A stretch of DNA of 64,000 bases from Cycas panzhihuaensis. Its lineage: Eukaryota > Cycadophyta. Under the pieces are notes generated by a model. It ran no database searches, had not been told where the DNA came from, and was given only the letters and a program-made list of their open reading frames with translations. Shown in pieces: positions 55,645-64,000 of the stretch. A program made the position numbers and the translations under genes. The DNA lies in NCBI GenBank assembly GCA_023213395.1, contig CM041465.1, positions 112,351,741-112,415,740 of the forward strand. Reading direction: 5' to 3'. Position 1 is the stretch's first letter, and each line of letters starts with the position of its first letter.

Positions 55645-57998
55645 GTATAGTTTGATTGGACCTAAATAAGATAGCTCTCAACTAATGGAATATTTGTTTT
55701 GTTTTAAATCTAAGCAAGGAGATATAAAGTCTAAGAAAACCTAAGTGACCACCTTTATCCAACTCCTAGGAAGGAGTCTCCACCTAATTATGTTATTTAA
55801 TAAGGATATAAATGAATAAGGTAGTGAAACATTAGGACATGTGGGGGTGATTGAATCCACTAGCCTATACAACTGGATGTAGGAGTTCTAAGTTGGATTA
55901 TTCCAATAATGTCTCTTTTATCCTTCCTATGGACTCCTTTCCTCCTATTCTTTTAACCTTTGGAGTTTCATTTGAATGGAGAAGAAGGGCTAAGTAATGG
56001 AAAGGGTTTTATTTTCTTCCTTATTTTTTTATTTATTATTGTCATTTTGTGTTTTTTTTTTTCTTAAATAAAATGAAATGAAGAATAAGAGCAATCAATA
56101 AAACTACAAGATCTATCTACCTAATTTTCAAGACACAAACAAGATAGAGCCAAACATGCATGTAATATTTTTTTCCTATTTTTTAAAAATGAAATACATT
56201 AAAAATAGAAACACAAAGCTACCTCATTTAAATACAACACACACCTTCTTATTGAAAAAGAATAATTATGATGAAATGCAACTAACTTTACTTGAAGCTA
56301 TTCATGCAAATTTCTAAGAAGTCCAATAACATGTAATATCAATATAAGGATATTCATTGTAATTATATACTATCTTTCTTTTGGGTAATGCTTTTATAAT
56401 GAAAAGAGAGATTTTTAAATATTTACTACTAGTATTATAAATGATTTTTTTATATTATAAACAATGCATCCATCCATTAATATTCAAGTTATATCTTTAA
56501 ATAAGTAACAAGCTAAAAGACAAAGAGATTTTATTACAATTGGAGTTTATTGGGCTCCAAAGAGATCCTTAAACCTTTAATGGTTTAATTAAATCAAAAA
56601 CATTTTGTTCCTAAATTTAAATTTCCTTTTTGAAGAAAAAGAATGAACCAAAGAGTGAAATCAAATAAGAACAATTCTATGACTTCTTTCTTACTTAAAA
56701 TATCCTACCTCAGAATAGCTTTCTTTCTTTTATATGATCAAAGTATTTCAAATTCTTCCTTTAAAACTAATAAAGGAGAAAAAAAAAAATACAAGAACCA
56801 TAAGCTCAACTATAACCACCAACAAGCCAAAGATTAAGGAAAACCCCGTAGAATTTAGATAGCTACAAAAGAATGGGGAAAAGAAGCTATTTTGTGAGTG
56901 AAGAGATGAACATTCTTTATACCAATTTTCTCTCCTTTTATTGCATAAAGAGTTAATCTTTCAACTCAATTTTAAAGGTAGAAATGAGTATAAAGACGCC
57001 ATAAATACCAAAAAAATGAATAGTAAGATTCTAGGTATAAATAATTTCCAACAATTAGCAAAATCACAAGAGTTTTTAATAGAAAATATCTTAGTAGGAA
57101 CAAAGGAGTTTGAAACTAAAAACCTTGAGAGAAAACTAAGAAATTCAAAGAACCAACCATCAAGATTCAACCATTAATAGAACAACAATCAAAACATCAA
57201 AGCATCCTCTTAATTTCACAATTTTTGATCTCCAAAATAGTGTTTCAAGTTTAGTAATAGAAAACCTTAATCTTCAAAAAATCTTAAAGAACTCTCTAAA
57301 ACATGATTTCTAACTTCTTCAAATTTGAACGATAGATAACTAACTTGTTAGGGTTTGTTCTAAGTATGAAAGAGATAAGTTTGCATCAAATTTAGGTGGC
57401 AGTCATGTAAAATCTAATGTATTAAATGAGTTTTAGATGCATAATAATAAAAAATACGATTTGTCATGATTTTAGACCAACTAGAAATGTGACTTTACAC
57501 TAAAAAGAAGATTGACCACGTTTTTGACAAGACAAAAAAATGTGATGAATTAGAAGATCAAAATGACTCATTAAAATTCAAAGTAATTGGTTTTTATTGA
57601 CATAATTAAGCATAAATGACTTAATTAATGAGGAAAAAGGCCCAAAAATGATGTAAACGTTAAGCATAAGCCCAAAAATTAATTTAAAAAAAAAAATACA
57701 AGGGTGAAATCAAGATTAAAAACATGAAAATAAAATCTCTAAAAGAAGAATTAAATTAAAATGATCATGAAAGAAAATAACTTAATGTCATAGGTATTAG
57801 TAATCAGTAGGTGAAAGTATAATCATACAATAATCATCATTTAACATACATCATCAATGAAATCAATATAACATTTCATCAAAGCATGGCCTAATGCACA
57901 CAAAATGAACCTAAATCAATCATCCTCTTACTAAACAATACAAGAAATTCATCTAAAGTAATGAAGATCAACAAAGGGCCAAGTTTTGGTGAAGCACA
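55645..57998 (-). repeat. 5' LTR of the outer gypsy element (LTR G)
   Basis: 2354 bp on the minus strand, from TGTGCTTCACCAAAACTTGG (57998) to CAAACTATAC (55645). The leader that follows reads CATCTTTCTGGCAAACATACTAGGGA, broken here for length as CATCTTTCTGGC and AAACATACTAGGGA, as after LTR E. The inverted-motif train is at about 57440-57545. Confidence 0.85.
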
Positions 57999-60559
57999 TA
58001 AGGAGATGATTAGCATCTACACTAAGTAGCTATAAACATGAGTCAGTAAGCATGAAGCATAATAAACTCAAGTATAATATGAACATAAAATATGGAGGAG
58101 GGAACTTCTCCTTATTCCAAAATAAGCAAATATTGATTTGGATTTAAACAAGTAGCATAATAGTATAAACTCACTTACTTCATTTGATGCATGCAGTTTG
58201 ACTTCCTTATATATATGTCAAGGAGCATCTCGGTCTATTGGATGTTTGATAAATATCAAACATCCAAGGTACTCCCTTTGCATGTGGGACAAGTATCCCT
58301 TAGGCTTTCTTTTATGATCAAAAGTACATAAGGGTATGTTGACCCTTAAGTTACAATATTATATTATTAGAATAAATATAGGTGTGTACTTTATCATATT
58401 AGGCTAAAAGTCACCCAAACATAAAGCTATATAAAGTACATCAATAATACAATATAAAGTACAATGCTTAACATACAAACATAAAGGTCTTAATATAACT
58501 TATTTATAAAGCTTTTTCCCAAATATCTAAATGGTTGTTAAACTACTAAGGCTTATTTCTTTTTTTCCCCATTTCTCCTCTAATTATGACTCATATTTTA
58601 ATAAAATTTCTATTGTTAAATTTTTATGGTCTTATTTTAAGATAAATCCCTAGTCAAAGACAAATTTCTAGTGTGTTTCATATGTCTTTTATGTCATTAA
58701 ATTTATGCTTTACTATTTTCCTGTAACCTATTTTAGTTTTTCTTTAAAACCAATACTCTACAACAGAAATAACACCTATAAAAAGACTATACATGTACAC
58801 ACATATATTTAGTACTCCTATTAAGGTTGACCTACTATGAATGTGTAACATAAGAGTACTAAGGTATTAAAAGAAATTCTATAGGCCATAAGGACATTGA
58901 GATAGAACTGCAGAAGGTGAGAACCCTACTTACTAAAGTTAAGAGCCTTAGCTAGTATCCATTAATTTTTGCTAAGTATATTTACTAATAAGTTATCATG
59001 TGAAGTGAGGCGAGACTTTTAATAATACTTAGTCCATAAATAGAATTATCTCAATACCATAAGCTTGCACTAGTGTACCTATATGTAAGAAGTCAAAGCA
59101 TAAAATGATACAACCAAACATCTTACAAGGCCTTCTAAGGATAAAGGAGATCTCTTAGATGAATTCCATTTGTAATGGTAAGCAACCTACATGTGAATAT
59201 TAAGAGAAAGCACTAAAAGTTACGTTACACAATCACATATGCTAGTAATCAACTCCTATAATCAAGATAACACTATGGAAGATCACACCTAGTCTAGTTT
59301 AATCACCTTATTAAAAATAACTATTTTTTACACAACTATACATTTGTAGTAAAAACCCTAAAAAATAGTTTTTATATTAGAAAAAAAGTGTTAGGAATAT
59401 TTTTTTATAATTACTTTTTAATAGTCCCATTATAATGAGGGTTTCATATCTTTGTTTTCTACTACATCATTTTCAACCCATAATTTCAAGGATATATGAT
59501 ATATATATGCATCTTGTAGCCCCTATAACTTTTTCTTAATGAATGTTCTCCCTTACATAATTTTAATGGGGAAATCGTACCCATCAAACTTCATAAGATT
59601 AACTCTTTACATAAATTTTTGGAAAGAATGGCTTAAACATACTCTACTTAGGTTTTCTTATAATTTGGGGTGAATAAAATATAAATACCCCACCCCCTTG
59701 ACCTTAGCACTTTTATATTAATCCATATCTCTTAATAACCATTCTTCATGTCTAATCCATATTATTCATATATAATCCTCCTCCTTTTCATCCATTTCTC
59801 TAAGTCTACCTCCACCCTTACTTTTATTCCTTTCAACATCCTTTAACACAACTCTTAATACCACAAACCAAATAACCATACTAGAATCATAATGCAATAT
59901 TATAGTTGATAACATCACTAAACTCTTCATAAAAATTTCCAACCCCACCACCCATATTTTAGATATTCTCTCTATGTCCACCTCTGATTTAGCTAGTAGT
60001 TCTCTTCCATATCCACCTCCCTTACCATATCAATACTTACTTTACTATAAAATTACTATTTTCACCTTTGATCCTTAATATTATCTATAACTGTAGTGGT
60101 AAGTGGATTCATAAACTAAAGTCCTACTTCTCAATTACCCCCATATCCCTTGATGGATAGAAAAACTTCATCTACTTAAATGGTAAGGTTTACCATCCAT
60201 ATTAATAGTGGCAATGAGAGAATCCTACTGCCCATACTTGGGCCCTATTCTACAAACCTTTTTGATATCAACATGAAGACATATAAAACTAATCAGTCTT
60301 ATTAGCTTCAACATTTTACTCCCTAAAAAGTATAATTATCAAAAGGTGACTTTTAGTAGTCTAACTAGAGCTTTTTTCAATATACAGGTCACTTAACATA
60401 CATGCATGCTATAGAAATCCAAAACTTCATAATTATAATATATATTATTACCTATCATAATATCATATATAAATCAAAATCAACACATGATATATGATAT
60501 CCATATAACTTATTTTATTAAGTAATATTAATGTTTAAATTATTTCATATCCTCATATG
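57999..60559. other. AT-rich interval, no gene recognised
   Basis: About 2.5 kb to the right of the outer gypsy element without a supportable gene on either strand. It contains a perfect 13-base inverted repeat at 58238-58267. A possible TATA context (AAAATATAAATACCCC, about 59680) is followed by nothing coding. The small frame at 59981-59766 minus is unrecognised. Confidence 0.3.
58238..58267. repeat. Perfect 13-base inverted repeat with 4-base loop
   Basis: Arms TTGGATGTTTGAT (58238-58250) and ATCAAACATCCAA (58255-58267) with loop AAAT. No transposon ends were recognised around it. Confidence 0.8.
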
Positions 60560-60940
60560 GTTTCTTACATCTTTGAAAGAATAACACTATTAGAAAGTGA
60601 AATCAAGTAAAAAAAAAACATAAGAAGGATCAAGATAATGATATTAGAGTAGCACCATAATAGAGCTCAACATATCAAAAGATCATGATCATATCTCAAA
60701 ACTAATAAGAAAAATCTCACACACTACATAATCTCATACTCTGCATAAATGATCCACCCTCATTCTTCAATCTCTCATACTATATGTATACTCATAGTTA
60801 TCTTGTAGGTATATGTGCCTTATTTACAACTAATCATATTTGTCCTTTATGCTAACCCAATAATATTTGGCCTTTGTGTTTAACCACTCATACATGACCT
60901 TATAACTTAACCAATTACATTCAATGTGCATTATCTTCCA
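60560..60940 (-). repeat. 3' LTR of a copia element (approximate)
   Basis: On the minus strand the polypurine tract ATGGGGGAGTAT (near 60953-60942) is followed by TGGAAGATAATGCACATTG (start 60940). The LTR runs through GTGTGAGATTTTTCTTATTAG and ends near 60560 at a CCA. The right-hand neighbour is copia RNase H in the same orientation. The lower border is by eye. Confidence 0.6.
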
Positions 60941-61505
60941 ATACTCCCCCATAATGCACATTTGGATGTATACTAAGATTATGTCTAAGTTAGAGATGCT
61001 TGTCCTTTGAAAATATCTTAGTAATAATATTTGGAATATGGTCTTCTATTTTTTAATATTGAAGCTGAACTTGTTGATTTTGAATAAATTATTTGATGTA
61101 GTGATGCTTGATCTCTATGTGCTTTGTTTTGTTATGCATGACTAGATTCTTGGTCATATGAATTATACTTTTATTATCATAGAAGATCATTATTGGTTCC
61201 CATTGAGATTGATGAATATCTTCAAGAATTCTTCTAAGCCAAATTGCTTATCTTCTTATTAACTTAACTGCTTCACATTTTGATTATGTTGTTGATAAAA
61301 AAATTGATGGTTGTTTCTTTTTATTTCAAGATATAGATATTGATCCAACATTGAATACATATCCTAATATTGATTTTCTATCCTTAATATTAGCAGCCTA
61401 ATCTATATCTAAATATCCAATCAACCTAAATTATTCTTATGGAGTGTACCAAAGTCCATAGTTCAAAGTACCTTTGATGTATCTAATGTTGAGAATAATC
61501 CTAAT
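60941..61505 (-). pseudogene. Copia RNase H, C-terminal part of pol
   Basis: Minus strand from about 61490: NIRYIKGTLNYGLWY, FRLIGYLDID, AANIKDRKSILGYVFNVGS, STT, then AIWLRRILEDIHQSQWEP, IFYDNKSIIHMTKNLVMHN and KTKHIEIKHHYIK. These are the copia RNase H landmarks (D in GYLDID, then STT.SKCEA and YDNKS). Mostly one frame with scattered stops; the last part reads SKDKHL and HPNVHYGG just before the polypurine tract. The upstream part of pol is missing because LTR C (61568) and a short GC-rich hairpin lie there. This element is distinct from the other copia elements in the window. Confidence 0.8.
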
Positions 61506-61527
61506 GTCATTTAGAGACCCGTGTGCT

Positions 61528-61561
61528 TAGGGTCCCTCAAAGCCATCTTTGAGGGCCCCTA
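61528..61561. repeat. GC-rich hairpin abutting LTR C
   Basis: Arms TAGGGTCCCTCAAAG (61528-61542) and CTTTGAGGGCCCCTA (61547-61561), one mismatch, loop CCAT. It lies between copia RNase H and the TG of LTR C and belongs to neither by eye. Confidence 0.7.
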
Positions 61562-61567
61562 GGGCAC

Positions 61568-64000
61568 TGTTTCCCAGCTACCAGGAATGGACTTGAGATG
61601 GGTCGACTCAGGTAAGCACAGGTATATACTTCTCACCTTCCGCTATCGCTTAGTAAGTGTCATTTAGAGTGTTGTTTGATGCACGCTTGCTTGCCATTTG
61701 TGTGATCGCATTGCTTTCTTGCCTGATCATGTTGCTTGTGCCTGCCGCATATTATCCAGCCTATGACGACCCACCATGGGGCACTTCTCAACGAGTCATG
61801 CACCCCATATGGCACTCAACTGCCTGCAACACCTCCACAACTCCTCGAACATCACCATTGGTCGTGACCTGCTCACATCAACACTCTTGTCATCACTTTG
61901 AGTCTCCTTCTAGGTGTGATAAGAGCCCCCTGAGACTCGTCTCTCTCTATCAACCACTTGCCAGCCAACTGGGCATGAGTTCCTAGCCTGCCCAGCCTCT
62001 ACACACCCTTCTGTTTGGCTCTAGGCCTTAGTTCTACCTTAATTTTGACTTTCAGTCCTGCACCACTGTAAACCTAGTGGCACTGCGAAGTTTGTCGCAG
62101 TACCGTGGAGTTTGCCATGGTGCGACTATTCAAACTTGTTTTTTAAAACTGCCTCGATGATTCCTGCTCTTTCTATGGAATTGCCACGTGGTGCCCTCGG
62201 GTACTCACCCCCACCATAACCCTAAATGTTTGTTTAGGGTTGGGGTGAGTATAAAACTTTAAAACTAAGCCATTTATTCTTCTTCTTAGTTCATTTTTTT
62301 GCTCTCTACTCCAGCTCTCACTCTACAACCTTCACATGATCTGCTCCGCTTCTCTAGCTCCTCTTTCACAGGACACCTACTACATCTTAGGCCCTGCTCC
62401 AACAGCTTCAAGCTCCCATTTTGCAGGTCTATTTCGTGGAAGAAGGGTACTCATAGCATCTCAACAAACAAACTCCAAGATCTCAAAGTTGCATCCACGT
62501 TTGCCTCCCCTTCAGCCTAGGTCTGAAAAGCCTGTTTGGCATAGGCTTTTCCCCTCTTATTGCTGGTAGAATAAAGCTCTTTCCTTCTGCTGCAAGGTAC
62601 TCCTTCAAGGTCTTTTAAGTTTCCTTGTTTTTTTCTTTCCTTTGTAAGCATTTTTGAGCCAATCCTTGCTCCTATCTTTCCATTTCATAGGAGCTTGTTT
62701 GTTGCTCCTTATTTTGCAGTACTTCTCCTCTCTTTTCCTGCAAACTCACTCTAGGGTGGCTGTGCAAGAGGGATGCATAAGGACAAGTGAAGGGAGAAAA
62801 GCAGTATCAGTCCCCTTGTTGGCCTTCTCCCTAAGGGTTTTACCCTTCCCTTCCTTCCTCTTCCACTCCATGCCTCTCTCTGCAATTGGGCTAGGGATAT
62901 TGAGAGCTTACTTCCAGTTTTGAAAATAGCATTGGCAGCCCTTACCATGCTAGTTTCAGACCTGCACTCTCAGGTTTTTGGCATCACATAAGCCCCCAAA
63001 CCCATCCCGGTCTGTTTGTGATCCTTGGCTTGTCCCAACCTGACAATTTGTTGCCCATAGCACTTCGTCTCTTAGGTTTGTCTGTGCACCATTTTGTTAG
63101 TTTATTACCTCTTTTGTTTACTATCCCGTATAGCCATCACATCCTGGTTTCCCCCCCATTGAGGCTACGTGGAGGTACTTGTGGGTAAGTTGGCTATTTC
63201 GAGGCTAACTTCCTCATCTTAGTCACTGCTTGGTGTTGCTTTGATTTGAGTCTTGCTTGGAGGTTTTAGAGTAGAGTGCAATATTTTTAACTTGATTTAT
63301 TAATTACTTCTTATATTTATATATATATTAGGCATATTTGGCAGCCTCCTCTTCCAGGAGGGAGAAACCTTTGTTTTATGTTTGGCAGGTTCGCGGTAAT
63401 GAAAGTACGAAGAAGATGGACTTCTTGACAGCTTAGTCTTCAGCTAGTAGTGCTTTCATTTCCTTCTTTGCTCTTTTTTCTATTACTTTGCTTTCACATG
63501 TTGGGGAAGGTAATGTAGCCCCTCGTTTGTTCACGGTAGCCATCGTTGACTAGCCCCACACCTGCGCGGTGAGTTTGAGTGGACGAGTGTGTAAAGAGCA
63601 GAAGGGTGCAACGTTCCAACCACACTTCTTTTCTAGGTATTCCTTGTCCCTTTTTGTTATTTTTTCTGCTATGTTTCTTTTATGCACACATCGCATGCTA
63701 AAGACACATAGGAAACAAAAAGGGAATGAACTCATTCTTGCATTTATGAATCCTTTTATAGTTATTCACATCATGTGTAGATAGGCCTTAGGTATGAGCC
63801 GCACATCCCTTATGCCCCATCTAGCCCACACGTAGGACATCGCATCTCACACACGTCTTCTTGCACATTGCCTTCTCCCTCCTATGAGAAGGCCCAACTT
63901 CCTAGAGTCCCCCTTCTTCTTCCCAGCCATCCAAGGGGTAGGTGGGCCTCCTCTTTTGGGACGGCCCAAGGCCTTGCCTTGCGTCCTTTTCTGAAGGTTG
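61568..64000 (+). mobile_element. Long LTR, copy C of the G-box LTR family, cut by window end
   Basis: It starts TGTTTCCCAGCTACC and follows copies A and B: GATGGGTCGACTCAGG plus TAAGCACAGGTATA, CTATGACGACCCA, the promoter block, GGGGAAGGTAA, GAGGCTAAC, and AGCCATCCAAGGGGTAGG near the end. By comparison with copy B about 190 bp are missing past the edge. It interrupts a copia RNase H region. It is the least decayed and most GC-rich of the three copies. The several short frames on both strands (61657-61986, 62299-62569, 62654-62948, 63550-63784) are not conserved in copy B and are not called genes. Confidence 0.8.
62058..62256 (+). promoter_or_regulatory. LTR promoter block: palindrome, G-box, TATA (copy C)
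   Basis: CACCACTGTAAAC and GTTTGCCATGGTG act as imperfect arms (about 62061-62123), then CACGTG (62185-62190) and TATAAAA (62250-62256) in the context GGGGTGAGTATAAAAC. Motif order equals copies A and B. Confidence 0.65.

Larger units (their letters stand above)
11376..57998 (-). mobile_element. Outer giant Ty3/gypsy (Tat-like) element with nested guests
   Basis: The two ends are related long LTRs on the minus strand. Going 5' to 3' (right to left): LTR 55645-57998, gag 55525-53687, then an interruption by the inner element, then gag C-terminus and protease 28428-27560, RT and RNase H 26060-24761, a short copia insertion, integrase 22163-21151, an unidentified insertion, a second RNase H 18312-17830, the antisense gene, tandem repeats, polypurine tract and LTR 13686-11376. 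Gag reads across the 25-kb inner insertion when compared with the inner copy, which shows that both halves were one element. Possible target duplications are TAATG (11371-11375) and TAAGG (57999-58003). Guests removed, the length is about 18-19 kb including the unidentified insertion. Confidence 0.8.

Noticed and set aside
61657-61986. 109-codon frame starting with a signal-like hydrophobic stretch
   Set aside because: It is inside LTR copy C, upstream of the TATA box, and is not conserved in copies A and B.
62299-62948. Four overlapping frames on both strands
   Set aside because: They fall in the leader part of LTR C; the higher GC content lowers stop frequency by chance. No frame agreement with copy B.
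1-64000. tRNA, rRNA or other structural RNA genes
   Set aside because: I looked for A-box/B-box pairs and conserved rRNA text on both strands and saw none that I could support.

Overview
The window reads as gene-poor, AT-rich plant nuclear DNA made almost entirely of decayed LTR retrotransposons nested in one another. The signs are Ty1/copia elements with initiator-tRNA-Met-type primer sites (TGGTATCA), giant Ty3/gypsy elements of Tat-like build with a second RNase H, long LTRs with plant-style G-boxes, and in-frame stops that are mostly TAG, as expected from methyl-cytosine decay. I see no intact host gene, tRNA, rRNA or CRISPR array. The species cannot be named from the sequence.

The backbone is an outer gypsy element on the minus strand (about 11376-57998; LTRs 55645-57998 and 11376-13686). 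Its gag is split by an inner element of the same family on the plus strand (28434-53686; LTRs 28434-30785 and 51343-53686; target duplication TAAGA/CAAGA). The inner element is itself interrupted by a complete Ty1/copia element (37761-43011) and by a 2.9-kb solo LTR of another family (44783-47704; target duplication GTTTT/ATTTT). The outer element also carries a short copia-like non-autonomous element (22169-24755; perfect target duplication GTATT) and an unidentified insertion (about 18313-21150). Without their guests the two gypsy elements are about 17-19 kb, with the order gag, protease, RT, RNase H, integrase, second RNase H, an antisense gene, tandem repeats, polypurine tract, LTR.

The most interesting content is that antisense gene, present in both copies (14770-16960 plus; 48120-50270 minus). 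It has three inferred exons, introns of matching length (318/317 and 68/68 bp), phase-0 joins that keep the same frame in both copies, and a central exon read in one frame for 420 codons in the outer copy. I do not recognise its family. Tandem-repeat arrays lie between it and the 3' LTR.

Flanks: 1-1416 (minus) and 61568-64000 (plus) are cut copies of the solo-LTR family. 1417-9420 holds an older copia element (RNase H, RT, integrase, gag pieces) with a smaller LTR element nested in it. 60560-61505 is the 3' end of another copia element. The stretches 7926-9029, 9421-11370 and 57999-60560 gave no recognisable gene. None of the elements has an intact set of reading frames, so any current activity would need proteins from elsewhere.
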